A stretch of DNA of 64,000 bases from Streptomyces sp. ICC1 (GTDB lineage: Bacteria > Actinomycetota > Actinomycetes > Streptomycetales > Streptomycetaceae): positions 8,376,531 through 8,440,530 of the forward strand of contig NZ_CP030287.1 in NCBI RefSeq assembly GCF_003287935.1, in the 5' to 3' direction. A program made the translations under genes and the position numbers. This document shows, one piece after another, positions 36,952 to 49,099 of the stretch. The stretch's first letter is position 1; each line of letters starts with the position of its first letter. Under the pieces are notes generated by a model, which had not been told where the DNA came from, did not search any database, and worked only from the letters and a program-made list of their open reading frames with translations.

Positions 36952-37864
36952 GCGAAGTGTCGAAAAGGGCGGCTCCGCCGCCGGGCGTCTGAGCGTCTTC
37001 AAGACCTACAAGCTGTACGTCGGGGGCAAGTTCCCCCGCTCCGAGAGCGGCCGGGTGTACGAAGTGACGGACTCGAAGGGCACGTGGCTGGCCAACGCAC
37101 CCCTGTCCTCCCGCAAGGACGCCCGTGACGCGGTCGTCGCGGCGCGCAAGGCCTTCGGCGGCTGGTCGGGCGCGACCGCGTACAACCGAGGCCAGATCCT
37201 CTACCGCGTCGCCGAGATGCTGGAGGGCCGCCGCGAGCAGTTCGTCCGCGAGGTCGGCGAGGCCGAGGGCCTGTCCAAGACGAAGGCGGCCGCCGTCGTC
37301 GACGCGGCCATCGACCGCTGGGTCTGGTACGCGGGCTGGACCGACAAGATCAGCCAGATCGTGGGCGGGGCCAACCCGGTCGCGGGCCCGTTCTTCAACC
37401 TCTCCACCCCGGAGCCGACCGGTGTGGTCACGGTCGTCGCCCCGCAGGACTCGTCCTTCCTGGGCCTGGTCTCGGTGATCGCCCCGGTCATCGCGACGGG
37501 CAACACGGCCGTCGTGATCACCTCCGAGAAGGCCCCGCTCCCCGCCCTCTCGCTGGGCGAGGTGCTGGCCACCTCCGACCTGCCGGGCGGCGTGGTCAAC
37601 ATCCTGTCCGGCAAGGCCGCCGAGATGGGCCCGCACCTGGCGTCCCACCAGGACGTCAACGCGATCGACCTGGCGGGCGCCGACGCGGCGCTGGCCAAGG
37701 AGCTGGAGATCGCGGCGGCGGACAACCTCAAGCGCGTCCTGCGTCCACAGCCTGTGGACGACTGGAGCGCCGACCCGGGCACGGCGCGCATGACGGCCTT
37801 CCTGGAGACCAAGACCGTCTGGCACCCGACCGGGTCGCTGGGCGCGGGCGGATCCTCGTACTAG
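36944..37864 (+). CDS. Short aldehyde dehydrogenase-like protein lacking the catalytic region
   Basis: The 306-residue protein matches only the N-terminal NAD-binding half of ALDHs (LYVGGKFPRSESGRVYEVTD, VVTVVAPQDSSFLGLVSVIA). The pairing segment APQDSSFLG replaces the usual PWNFP, and no catalytic Cys or Glu motif is present before the natural stop. It overlaps the full-length ALDH by 8 bases, so it is probably co-translated. The clean stop and normal codon use argue for a real short partner or regulatory subunit rather than a truncation. Confidence 0.85.
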   Translation: MSERSVEKGGSAAGRLSVFKTYKLYVGGKFPRSESGRVYEVTDSKGTWLANAPLSSRKDARDAVVAARKAFGGWSGATAYNRGQILYRVAEMLEGRREQFVREVGEAEGLSKTKAAAVVDAAIDRWVWYAGWTDKISQIVGGANPVAGPFFNLSTPEPTGVVTVVAPQDSSFLGLVSVIAPVIATGNTAVVITSEKAPLPALSLGEVLATSDLPGGVVNILSGKAAEMGPHLASHQDVNAIDLAGADAALAKELEIAAADNLKRVLRPQPVDDWSADPGTARMTAFLETKTVWHPTGSLGAGGSSY

Positions 37865-37889
37865 AGGACCCTCCCCCCTCCCGAAGACC

Positions 37890-37922
37890 GGCCCCGGCAG
37901 TGTCCCCCGCGCTGTCGGGGCC
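37890..37922 (+). terminator. Hairpin after the deoC operon
   Basis: GGCCCCGGCAG and CTGTCGGGGCC form a near-perfect stem about 26 bases past the last stop of the operon. Confidence 0.7.
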
Positions 37923-37980
37923 TCTTCGCGCCCTGCGGGGTTGATCGGCTGATCGGCCGCGGGGCCACAGGGTCGCGGGG

Positions 37981-38343
37981 CTACTTCACGGCGCCCGGCA
38001 GCAGCGGACCGAGCAGCGAGGACGCCGCCGCGGTGGGCAGCTCGCCGATCGACGAGCCGCGGGTCAGGCTGCCCGTCACCATGCTCGTACCGACCGACGG
38101 GAAGTCCGCCACCTTCGTGGCGACGCCGTTGTTCAGCGGGTCCACACCGGTGTTGGCCAGCGGGTTCACCTTGAGGTTCGAGATCGGATCGGCCACCCCG
38201 GCCAGGGCCGCCGGGACCGACAGCTCACCGGCCTGGGCGCCGCCGGCGGCCATCGCGAGGGCGGCGCCGGCCATCGAGAGGGTCAGGCCCGCGGTGCGCA
38301 GCGCCGTGGGATGGGGGGCTTTGGGGGCTGCGTGACGTGCCAT
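37981..38343 (-). CDS. Small secreted protein
   Basis: The 120-residue product has a signal peptide (about residues 1-38: LRTAGLTLSMAGAALAMAAG, cleaved near AQAGE). The short mature part is rich in Asn, Val and Leu (VADPISNLKVNPLANTGVDP). It resembles the many small exported ATP-binding-like or hypothetical proteins of Streptomyces; no function can be assigned. It converges with the deoC operon. Confidence 0.7.
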   Translation of the reverse strand: MARHAAPKAPHPTALRTAGLTLSMAGAALAMAAGGAQAGELSVPAALAGVADPISNLKVNPLANTGVDPLNNGVATKVADFPSVGTSMVTGSLTRGSSIGELPTAAASSLLGPLLPGAVK

Positions 38344-38482
38344 GGATTCCCGCCTGTGGTGGTGGTCGCGTGCGCACGCAGCGTAGCGATGGGTGGTGGC
38401 TCACCGGTATCTCGACCTGGGCGCCGTCACCCGTTCGAGGAGATCCCTGGGGAATTGTCTTTGGGAGGGGGAGGAGTCAAAC

Positions 38483-39127
38483 TTGTGTTCCGTGAGCTGT
38501 TCCTCTCCTTTGCCTACGCGTGTCGTGCTGCTGACCGGACCCTCGGGGTCCGGCAAGTCTTCGCTGGCGGCCCGTTCAGGGCTGCCCGTGCTGCGCCTTG
38601 ACGACTTCTACAAGGACGGCGACGACCCCTCGCTCCCGCTGGTCGAGGGCAGTGCCGACATCGACTGGGACTCCCCGCTGTCCTGGGACGCCGAGGCCGC
38701 CGTGGCCGCGATCGCACAGCTGTGCGCGGCGGGCCGGACGGACGTCCCCGTCTACGACATCGCCACGTCCTCGCGGACCGGGACGGAGGCGCTGGACATC
38801 TCCCGCACGCCGCTGTTCATAGCCGAGGGGATCTTCGCGGCGGACGTCGTGGCGCGGTGCCAGGAGCTGGGCCTGCTGGCGGACGCGATCTGCCTGCGCG
38901 GGCGGCCGAGCACCACCTTCCGCCGCCGCCTCGCCCGTGACCTGCGTGAGGGCCGCAAGTCGGCGCTCTTCCTGCTCCGGCGCGGATGGCGGCTGATGCG
39001 CGCCGAGCGGGGCATCGTGGCCCGCCACACCGCGCTGGGCGCGCACGCCTGCGCCCGGGACGAGGCCCTCGGGCGGCTCGCCGCCGCGGCCGCCGGCCGC
39101 CACCGGGCCGCCGCGGCCGTGCGGTAG
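38483..39127 (+). CDS. Uridine kinase-like P-loop protein
   Basis: The ~214-residue protein has Walker A LTGPSGSGKSSLAARSGLPV, LRLDDFYKDGDDPSLPL (the substrate-binding DDFYK of uridine kinases), DIDWDSPLSWD and FIAEGIFAADVVARCQELGL. It should phosphorylate a nucleoside with ATP, in pyrimidine salvage. The best ribosome site (GGGGAGGAG) favours a TTG start at 38483; a GTG at 38492 is the alternative. Being near deoC is suggestive of nucleoside use but is not proof. Confidence 0.87.
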   Translation: MCSVSCSSPLPTRVVLLTGPSGSGKSSLAARSGLPVLRLDDFYKDGDDPSLPLVEGSADIDWDSPLSWDAEAAVAAIAQLCAAGRTDVPVYDIATSSRTGTEALDISRTPLFIAEGIFAADVVARCQELGLLADAICLRGRPSTTFRRRLARDLREGRKSALFLLRRGWRLMRAERGIVARHTALGAHACARDEALGRLAAAAAGRHRAAAAVR

Positions 39128-39137
39128 CGGACGCCCC

Positions 39138-39195
39138 GGGAACACGGGAACACGGGAGCACGGGAGCACGAGAACAGGGGAGCGCGGGAACAGTG
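39138..39195. repeat. Minisatellite of GGGAACAC-type units
   Basis: Imperfect ~8-10-base units (CGGGAACACGGGAGCACGGG) repeat in the region after the kinase gene. No coding sense was found. Confidence 0.75.
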
Positions 39196-39313
39196 GAGAC
39201 GGCCGGAGCGCCGGTGCCCGGCCGGGCACGCCAAAAGGCGGGACCAGCGGACCCCCGGCCGCTTGATCCCGCCCTTTGACCGGGTCGGGGGCGCGGGAGT
39301 GACAGGGTGCCCG

Positions 39314-39408
39314 GGGCCGGGGCGGGGCCGGGCGGGGGGGGGGGGGGGGGGGCGGGGCGGGGGGGGGGGGGGGGGGGGCGGGGGGGGGGGGGGGGGGGGC
39401 GGGGGGGG
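39314..39408. repeat. Poly-G tract, probably artefactual
   Basis: About 95 bases are almost only G with a few C. No open frame with plausible composition uses it. Two-colour Illumina chemistry reports missing signal as G, so a sequencing or assembly artefact is likely; a natural G-quadruplex array is a less likely alternative. Confidence 0.85.
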
Positions 39409-39426
39409 TGCCCGGGTCGGGCGGGG

Positions 39427-40092
39427 TCACGGGGTGGCGCCCGTCAGGAGCGGCTTGGTGCGGGTCAGGGCGTGGTCCAGGTCGCGGAGGGAGGCGTACA
39501 TGGCCTCGTCGGCCGGGCGGGCGCCGTACGTGATGTCGTCGAAGGTGCGGGCGGCGGCGCGCAGGGCTCCGGCGTGGGACGGCAGGGAGACGGCGGCCTC
39601 GGCCGCCGCCTCGTCCGCGGTGCGGCCCGGGCGGGGGTCGAGGAGGGTGCGCTCCTCCAGGGAGCGGACGACGGCGCGCATGCGTTCCTGTACGGCCTCG
39701 CTCCAGCGGCCCGCCGCGGCCAGCGCGTCGGCGGCCGTGCGGTGGTCCGCGGCGCTGCGGACGCCGTCGTCGAAGAGGGCGCCCGCGGGGCCGGCGGTCC
39801 GGGTCGGGGCGCCGAGCCGCCACCACAGCGCGGCGATGGCGAGGGCGGCGAACACGGCGATGGCCACCAGGCCCAGGGTCCCGCCGGGAGTGGCGCTGGA
39901 AGCGTGGTCGAAGAGGTCCCCGACCCATTCCCAGAAGCGGTCCAGCGCGCGCTGGAGCAGCCCCGGGTCGTTCTGGTGGTACACCGGCTTGGACAGCTCC
40001 CGCTGCGCCGCCTCGCGGGCGGCGTCACGGCCGATGTCGACCGGTGGTGTGTCCGATGCCGTCAGTGTGAGCAGGCCCCCCGTGCTCCTCAT
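39427..40092 (-). CDS. DUF4129 membrane protein
   Basis: The 221-residue protein has one transmembrane helix (TLGLVAIAVFAALAIAALWW, about residues 90-110) and a C-terminal DUF4129 domain (GRWSEAVQERMRAVVRSLEE, RPGRTADEAAAEAAVSLPSH, ITYGARPADEAMYASLRDLD). DUF4129 often accompanies MoxR ATPases and transglutaminases in envelope-related operons. It follows the next gene on the same strand with an 8-base gap. Confidence 0.85.
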   Translation of the reverse strand: MRSTGGLLTLTASDTPPVDIGRDAAREAAQRELSKPVYHQNDPGLLQRALDRFWEWVGDLFDHASSATPGGTLGLVAIAVFAALAIAALWWRLGAPTRTAGPAGALFDDGVRSAADHRTAADALAAAGRWSEAVQERMRAVVRSLEERTLLDPRPGRTADEAAAEAAVSLPSHAGALRAAARTFDDITYGARPADEAMYASLRDLDHALTRTKPLLTGATP

Positions 40093-40099
40093 CCCCGCG

Positions 40100-41356
40100 T
40101 CAGCCTCCGGCCGGCGGCGTGGTGGTGCCGTAGTTCTCGATGCCGGCGGCCCGTGCGAGTTCCAGGTCGAGGGCCTCGCGGCGGATGCGCTGGTCGACGT
40201 AGAGCAGGACGTTGACGCCGGCCTGCATCGGCATCGTGATGGTCAGCCCGATGACTCCGCCGATGCCGGCGACGATCAGGAAGCCCCAGCCGGTGGGCGC
40301 GTTGGAGTCGGTCATGGCGTCGAGGCCGCCGCCGAACAGCAGCATGCCGACCATGGTCAGCGGGAAGACGATGACCGCGGAGATGAAGCCCGTGATCAGG
40401 TTGGTCAGGGCGGTGATGCCGAAGATGCGCCACCAGGAGCCCTTGACCAGCTTCGAGGACCGGCTGAGCGACTTGAGGACCGGCGCCTTCTCCAGCATCA
40501 GCGCGGGCGAGGCCAGCGAGTAGCGGATCCACAGCCACGCGAGCAGCCCGAGGCCGACGACGCCGCCGAGGAGGGCGAAGCCGATGCTGCCGGCGAGTGC
40601 GCCGGGCAGGACCAGGACGCCGACCAGGAGCAGCGCGCCGACGCTCAGCAGCAGGGTGAGGCCGGTCAGCCGCAGCAGCTGCGAGCGGGACTCGCGCCAG
40701 GCGGTGCCGATCGAGGAGGTGTGGCCGAGCACGGCGCGGCTGAAGATCATGGTGAGCATCGCGGTGGCCACGACGGCGCCGACGAGCTGGATGAACATCT
40801 CCGCCGCGAGCAGGCCCACGGAGGCTCCGATGGCGTTGATCTGTTCGTCGAGGGGCTCGCTGTCCGAGGAGTCGATGACGATGTCGCCGAACACGAACTT
40901 CTGCGCGAGCAGGCTGGCCAGCTGGACGACGACCGCCACGGCCAGGGTGATCGGGAGCACCGAGCGCCAGTGCTTGCGCATGGTGGCGACCGCGCCGTCG
41001 AGGATCTCGCCCAGGCCCAGGGGGCGCAGGGGGATCACGCCGGGCTTGACCGCCGGGGCGTGGTTGCCCCAGCCGCCGGGGCCGCCGCCGTACGGGGACT
41101 TTGGCGCGCCGGGGTTCTGGGGCGGGTAGCCGCCTCCCTGCGAGCCCCAGCCCGTGTCCGGCTGCGGGGCCGCGGGCGGCTGCTGCGGGCCGGGCTGGGA
41201 CTGGCCCGGGGTCGGGCTCGACCACTGGCCGGGCGGCGGCTGCTCGGCGGACCACTTCGGGTCGCCGGAGCCGGTCGCGGGCGGCTGCGTACCGTGGGAG
41301 CCCTCACCGTCGGACGGGGAGGATCCGGGCGTAGCCCAGCCCGGAGAGTCGTTCAT
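40100..41356 (-). CDS. Polytopic membrane protein with glycerophosphodiesterase-type membrane domain
   Basis: The 418-residue protein has a Pro/Gly/Gln-rich cytoplasmic N-terminus (residues 1-110), the box VIPLRPLGLGEILDGAVATM and then about six hydrophobic helices (including VLPITLAVAVVVQLASLLA). This is the domain family also found attached to GDPD enzymes, without the enzymatic part. It may act in membrane organisation or transport. It is arranged in the order membrane protein-DUF4129, divergent from mtrA, as in other Streptomyces. Confidence 0.82.
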   Translation of the reverse strand: MNDSPGWATPGSSPSDGEGSHGTQPPATGSGDPKWSAEQPPPGQWSSPTPGQSQPGPQQPPAAPQPDTGWGSQGGGYPPQNPGAPKSPYGGGPGGWGNHAPAVKPGVIPLRPLGLGEILDGAVATMRKHWRSVLPITLAVAVVVQLASLLAQKFVFGDIVIDSSDSEPLDEQINAIGASVGLLAAEMFIQLVGAVVATAMLTMIFSRAVLGHTSSIGTAWRESRSQLLRLTGLTLLLSVGALLLVGVLVLPGALAGSIGFALLGGVVGLGLLAWLWIRYSLASPALMLEKAPVLKSLSRSSKLVKGSWWRIFGITALTNLITGFISAVIVFPLTMVGMLLFGGGLDAMTDSNAPTGWGFLIVAGIGGVIGLTITMPMQAGVNVLLYVDQRIRREALDLELARAAGIENYGTTTPPAGG

Positions 41357-41593
41357 CGTCGCTCCTTCACGTGCACTGCGGGGTGCGGGCGCTTGGTCCG
41401 GCTGCCATCGTGCCATGTGACAACCTCAAACGGACCAGCCGTCCTCGGGATCCCGGGGCGTTCGCGCCTTCATTTGTCGGGTGGATCCGGGGCACACTGG
41501 GCGCCCTGATCTCCACGCAGGTCCGAGGGACGATTTCCAGCCCCCGCGGCTGTGGGACAGCTCACCGCCAGGTAACGATTAGCTAATGGGATG

Positions 41594-42280
41594 ATGTCAA
41601 CCATGAAGGGACGCGTCCTTGTCGTCGACGACGACACCGCGCTGGCCGAGATGCTCGGCATTGTGCTGCGTGGAGAAGGTTTTGAGCCGTCGTTCGTAGC
41701 GGACGGTGACAAGGCACTGGCTGCCTTCCGGGAGGCGAAGCCGGATCTCGTGCTGCTCGACCTCATGCTGCCCGGACGGGACGGCATAGAGGTGTGCAGG
41801 CTGATCCGCGCCGAGTCCGGTGTGCCGATCGTGATGCTCACCGCCAAGAGCGACACCGTGGACGTCGTCGTGGGCCTGGAGTCCGGGGCCGACGACTACA
41901 TCGTCAAGCCGTTCAAGCCGAAGGAGCTGGTGGCGCGCATCCGCGCCCGCCTGCGCCGTTCGGAAGAGCCGGCTCCCGAGCAGCTGGCCATCGGTGACCT
42001 GGTCATCGACGTGGCCGGGCACTCCGTCAAGCGGGAGGGCGCCTCCATCGCGCTGACCCCGCTGGAGTTCGACCTGCTGGTCGCGCTGGCCCGCAAGCCC
42101 TGGCAGGTCTTCACCCGCGAGGTGCTCCTCGAGCAGGTCTGGGGCTACCGCCACGCGGCCGACACCCGCCTGGTCAACGTGCACGTCCAGCGTCTGCGCT
42201 CCAAGGTCGAGAAGGATCCGGAGCGCCCCGAGATCGTCGTGACGGTGCGCGGTGTCGGCTACAAGGCCGGACCCAGCTGA
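41594..42280 (+). CDS. mtrA: Response regulator MtrA
   Basis: The 228-residue OmpR-class regulator is nearly identical to the Streptomyces and Mycobacterium MtrA sequence: VLVVDDDTALAEMLGIVL (acidic pocket), the phospho-acceptor in LLDLMLPGRDG, GADDYIVKPFKPKEL, and the winged-helix end HVQRLRSKVEKDPERPE. It controls development, osmoprotection and cell-wall genes with MtrB. AGCTAATGGGATG precedes the start; an ATG three bases upstream is equally possible. mtrB follows two bases after the stop. Confidence 0.98.
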   Translation: MSTMKGRVLVVDDDTALAEMLGIVLRGEGFEPSFVADGDKALAAFREAKPDLVLLDLMLPGRDGIEVCRLIRAESGVPIVMLTAKSDTVDVVVGLESGADDYIVKPFKPKELVARIRARLRRSEEPAPEQLAIGDLVIDVAGHSVKREGASIALTPLEFDLLVALARKPWQVFTREVLLEQVWGYRHAADTRLVNVHVQRLRSKVEKDPERPEIVVTVRGVGYKAGPS

Positions 42281-42281
42281 C

Positions 42282-44072
42282 ATGCAGTCCGGCATGCCCC
42301 GTGGAGGCTCCCGCTGGGGGGCTCTGCGGGGCGTAGCGGACGGAGCACCCGGCGGCCCCGTGCTGCGGCTGTGCGTACGCCTCGTACGCCGGCCGCTGCT
42401 TCCGGCTGTCCGGCTCTGGCGGCGCAACATCCAGCTCCGCGTGGTCGCCGCGACCCTGCTGATCTCACTCGCGGTGGTCCTGGCCCTCGGGTTCGTGGTC
42501 ATCGCGCAGGTGAGCAGAGGACTCCTCGAGGCCAAGGAGGAGGCCGCGCAGAGCCAGGCCGCGGGAGGGTTCGCGGTCGCACAGGAGAAGGCCAACACCC
42601 CCTACACGGCGGACGGGGTGGACGCCTCCGACAACAAGGTCGGACGCGACGCCAGCACGTGGATGAACTCGCTGGTCAAGCAGCTCTCCAGTGGCGGGCA
42701 GAGCGCCTTCGAGGTCGCCGCGCTGGGCGCCGGCACCGGCACCGGCGAAGAACAGCCACCCGGGCGCGGTGCGCTCGGCGTCCGGGGGGCCCGGGCCTCG
42801 GGGAACGTGGACCCGACCGCCAGCGTCCCGCTGGAGCTGCGCCGGGCCGTGAACCACGCCACCGGAGCCTTCAAGACGTTCTCGCTGGTCCGCTACACCG
42901 CCGGGGCGGAGGCCAAGTCGCCCGAGCCCGCGCTCGTCGTGGGCAAGCGGCTCACCGACATCAACGGCGACCCGTACGACCTGTACTACCTCTTCCCGCT
43001 GACCCAGGAGGAGGAGTCCCTCAACCTGGTCAAGGTCACCATCGCCACGGCCGGGCTCTTCGTCGTCGTCCTGCTCGGCGGGATCGCCTGGCTCGTCGTG
43101 CGCCAGGTCGTCACCCCCGTGCGGATGGCCGCCGGGATCGCCGAGCGGCTCTCCGCCGGGCGGCTCCAGGAGCGGATGAAGGTCACCGGCGAGGACGACA
43201 TCGCCCGCTTGGGCGAAGCGTTCAACAAGATGGCCCAGAACCTCCAGAGCAAGATCCAGCAGCTGGAGGACCTCTCCCGGCTGCAGCGCCGCTTCGTCTC
43301 GGACGTCTCCCACGAGCTGCGCACCCCGCTCACGACGGTGCGCATGGCCGCGGACGTCATCCACGACGCCCGCGCCGACTTCGACCCGATCACCGCGCGC
43401 TCCGCGGAACTGCTCGCCGGCCAGCTCGACCGCTTCGAGTCGCTCCTCGCCGACCTGCTGGAGATCAGCCGGTTCGACGCGGGCGCGGCCGCGCTGGAGG
43501 CGGAGCCGATCGACCTGCGCGACGTCGTGCACCGCGTCATCGACGCCGCCGAACCGCTCGCCGAGCACAAGAACACCCGGATCCGCGTCCTCGGGGACAC
43601 CCAGCCGGTGATAGCCGAAGCCGACGCCCGGCGGGTGGAGAGGGTGCTGCGCAACCTCGTCGTCAACGCCGTGGAGCACGGGGAGGGCCGCGACGTGGTG
43701 GTCCGGCTCGCCTCGGCGGGCGGGGCCGTCGCCGTGGCCGTACGGGACTACGGGGTCGGGCTCAAGCCCGGCGAGGCCACCCGCGTCTTCAACCGCTTCT
43801 GGCGGGCCGACCCGGCGCGGGCACGCACGACGGGCGGTACCGGCCTCGGCCTGTCCATCGCCGTCGAGGACGCCCGGCTGCACGGCGGCTGGCTCCAGGC
43901 GTGGGGCGAGCCGGGCGGCGGCTCGCAGTTCCGCCTCACCCTGCCGCGCACGGCCGACGAGCCGCTGCGCGGGTCGCCGATCCCGCTGGAGCCGGAGGAC
44001 TCCCGGGCCAACCGGGTCAGGGCCGCGGCCGAGCGCCCGGCGGGGCCGGGGTCGTCCGGGTCGTCCGGGGGG
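42282..44072 (+). CDS. mtrB: Sensor histidine kinase MtrB, 3' end missing
   Basis: About 597 residues remain. They are a basic N-terminus, a membrane helix (LRVVAATLLISLAVVLALGF), an extracellular domain, a second helix (TIATAGLFVVVLLGGIAWLV), HAMP, the dimerisation box FVSDVSHELRTPLTTVRMAA with the phospho-acceptor His, and the ATPase boxes NLVVNAVEHG, VRDYGVGLKPGE and GTGLGLSIAVEDAR. The natural protein is slightly longer; the tail is replaced by adapter sequence. lpqB would normally follow and is absent. Confidence 0.96.
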
Positions 44073-44118
44073 CTGGCTCTTATAACCATCCTACGCTGCC
44101 GACGATCCACGCTGTGTA
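44073..44118 (+). other. Nextera adapter remnant (i5 side), chimeric join
   Basis: CTGGCTCTTATAACCATCCT followed by ACGCTGCCGACGA aligns with the read-through adapter. TCCACGCT (two differences from the N504 index seen at 24637) and GTGTA follow. It ends mtrB prematurely. Confidence 0.92.
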
Positions 44119-44245
44119 CGACCCGGATCTCACCGCCCGCTGGTGCGGCCCGTGCCGCCAGCGGCCCCCGTTCCTATCCGCGGGCGCCTCCGAGGAGGCC
44201 GCCCGGCTCAATGTCGTCCAGATCGACGCGAACCGAATCCCCGCC
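44119..44245 (+). pseudogene. Thioredoxin-like fragment
   Basis: Just after the adapter the plus strand reads VYDPDLTARWCGPCRQRPPF and then ARLNVVQIDANRIPATLGRF. These are the thioredoxin active site WCGPC and the following βαβ element (VVQIDANRxPATLGRF). Only about 42 codons are present, and they overlap the minus-strand NTPase frame. It is probably a scrap of another locus carried into the join; chance is unlikely given two motifs in register. Confidence 0.45.
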
Positions 44246-45375
44246 ACGCTCGGGCGCTTCCTGTCCACGTCGTACGGGCGAATCCCGGCCAGCTCGGCCA
44301 TGTCCCTGCCGCTGAGCGCACCCCGGGCCACGGTGAGCAGGCCGAGGAGGGAGCAGCCGACGGCGGGTTCGTCGAGGAGGGCGTGCAGATCGAGCATGGC
44401 CATGTCCCGGATGACCCGGGCGGCGGGTGACGCGGCGAGGCGGCGGACGGCCGAGGGATCGCGCAGGGGGTGGTCCGCGGGGACGTCCTCGGGGACGGAC
44501 GGGTTCGGCCGCCCGGACACGAGGACCCGCATCCCGGGCGGCGGCCGCTTGGGCAGCAGCGCGGCGATGCTGCGGCGGCCCGGACCGGCCTCGGCGTCCT
44601 CGTCCAGGCCGTCCACGACCAGCATCAGGGTCCGGTGACGGGCGGCGCCGGCCCGCGCCGCCTCCTCGTAGAGCCGGTGCAACTGCTCCGGGCGCCGGGG
44701 GCCCGCGGCCGCGAGTTTCTTCCCGGTGAGGGCGGCGAGTTGGTCCGTCACCGACCGGAGGAAGTCCTCGCGGTGGTTGGTCCCGAGCCGCTCGGCGATG
44801 AAGTGGCTGACGACGTCGACCCCGGCCGGGAGGCAGCGCAGCACGAACCAGGCGAGCAGGGCGGACTTCCCCGCCCACGCGTCGGCCTGCCACCACGCGT
44901 AGTCGGAGCCCTGGCCGGCCGGGGCGGTCGCGTAGGCCGAGAGCTCGTCCAGCTCCTCCTCGCGGCCGACGAAGTCCCTCGGGAGGATGGTCTGTTCGAC
45001 CTCCTCGGGGTGGGAGTGGAGACGGCCGGGCGAGGTGGCGTCGATACGCGGGCCAGTGCCGCCCTGCCCGCTCTTGCGGGTCCGCTGCGCGGCGCGCAGC
45101 AGCGAGCTCCATCCGGCGGCGCTGATCTTCTCGTGGGTCGGAGAGTGCCGGGCGGCGGCACGCTCGTCCAGGAAGGGGATCAAGCACCGCAGTACGTAGC
45201 GCGCGTGGGGTTCCCGAGTGGGAACCGTCGGGCCCTTCATCCAGCCGCTGATGCTGGAGTCCGCCACCGTGAAGCCGTGCTCCGCGCCCAGGCTCACGAG
45301 GTTCTTGAGGACCAGCTCCGACCCCCCGCCCGCGGCCTCGTACAGCCGCGCGAGCTCCCGCGTGAACGCCTGCAC
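44246..45375 (-). CDS. STAND-type NTPase with N-terminal helix-turn-helix-like region, 3' end missing
   Basis: About 376 residues remain. They include an N-terminal helical domain (LARLYEAAGGGSELVLKNLV, SSISGWMKGPTVPTREPHAR), the STAND entry motif RDFVGREEELDEL (about 125), an unusual Walker A (WQADAWAGKSALLAWFVLR), Walker B LMLVVDGLDEDA, and a winged-helix-like segment (LLGLLTVARGALSGRDMAEL). Sensor or repeat domains that usually follow are lost toward the adapter. The GTG at 45375 has GGAGGGG upstream. Such NTPases act as signalling or antiviral sensors; a type I-E CRISPR fragment lies 460 bases away. Confidence 0.72.
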
Positions 45376-45572
45376 GCCGATCCCCTCCACCTCCTCCGCT
45401 CTCCGTCTTCTGCAGAGCACTTCACCGGAAACACCGCCGCACCCCGGTTCACCAGGCCGCTTACCGTCCCGCCGACCGTCCGGACATCGCCGGAAGCCCC
45501 CCGGCTGATGCATACCTGTGGCACCGCAGTCCGGCGGGAGAGACCGCCGGACACCGTCCGAGGGGATCCGCC

Positions 45573-45755
45573 ATGCTGTCCGTCCTGCCGTCCGTACTCC
45601 ACGACGCCGCCGTGCTGACCGCCGTCACCGGCCTCGCCTACACCGCCGCCGTGGTCACGGTCGCCGCGTCCTCGGTCCTCTCCCGCAGCCCGGAGCGCCG
45701 CCGCGATGCCCGGGCGACGCTGACCATCCTCATGCGGCGGCGCGGACCGCGCTGA
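45573..45755 (+). CDS. 60-residue single-pass membrane protein
   Basis: MLSVLPSVLHDAAVLTAVTG leads into a hydrophobic helix (LAYTAAVVTVAASSVL), then a basic tail (SRSPERRRDARATLTILMRR). GGGGATCC lies before the ATG. It is divergent from the STAND NTPase gene and 198 bases away, so the two may be functionally linked. No family was recognised. Confidence 0.55.
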   Translation: MLSVLPSVLHDAAVLTAVTGLAYTAAVVTVAASSVLSRSPERRRDARATLTILMRRRGPR

Positions 45756-45829
45756 GCCCGGTCCTACGGGCGGGCAGTGCTTGACGTGCCCTGGTGTTCC
45801 CGTTCGAAGGGCGGCTACCCTCGGCGCCG

Positions 45830-45925
45830 GTACGCCGCCCCGCACCTGCGGGGATGAACCTGGTTACGAGCAGAGCGCATGCTCCTCCCCGCACACGCGG
45901 GGACGCCGACGACCCACCTCCCCGC
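45830..45925 (+). CRISPR. Degenerate type I-E CRISPR repeats next to cas8e
   Basis: CCCCGCACCTGCGGGGATGA (45838) and CCCCGCACACGCGGGGACG (45887), followed by CTCCCCGCGAG (about 45913), match the hairpin-forming I-E repeat of Streptomyces. The spacing between the first two is 49 bases rather than 61, and flanks differ, so this is an eroded or mis-joined array edge, not a full array. It lies just upstream of the cas8e gene. Confidence 0.5.
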
Positions 45926-46054
45926 GAGCCAACACCAGGCGCACGCAAGGGAGTTGATGTTCCCGAAACCCGTCGTGTCCCTCCCTGCCCGCGTGCTACG
46001 TTCCTGCCTCATTCCAGCAAGGAATGGTTATGAGCAGAGAGCGAACGATGCACC

Positions 46055-48986
<2,932 letters not shown>

Positions 48987-49099
48987 TAGTCCGCATCCCT
49001 CCCCCGGTTCTGCCCGCGTACATCCCCAGGATGACCCAACCGCCCTTTTACATCCCGGGGGTGACGCGGCGCCATCCGGCCGCCTCCTATGTTCATGCC

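Noticed and set aside
39314..39408. G-quadruplex regulatory array
   Set aside because: An artefactual poly-G run is more likely, so no regulatory feature was called.
42602..43883. Long antisense frames over mtrB
   Set aside because: High-GC coding DNA leaves antisense frames open; the sense frame encodes a complete histidine-kinase core.
44073..44315. MtrB C-terminus extended through ALITIL
   Set aside because: Those residues are translated adapter sequence.
45830..45925. A full CRISPR array
   Set aside because: Only two clear repeats with irregular spacing exist; only a degenerate remnant was called.
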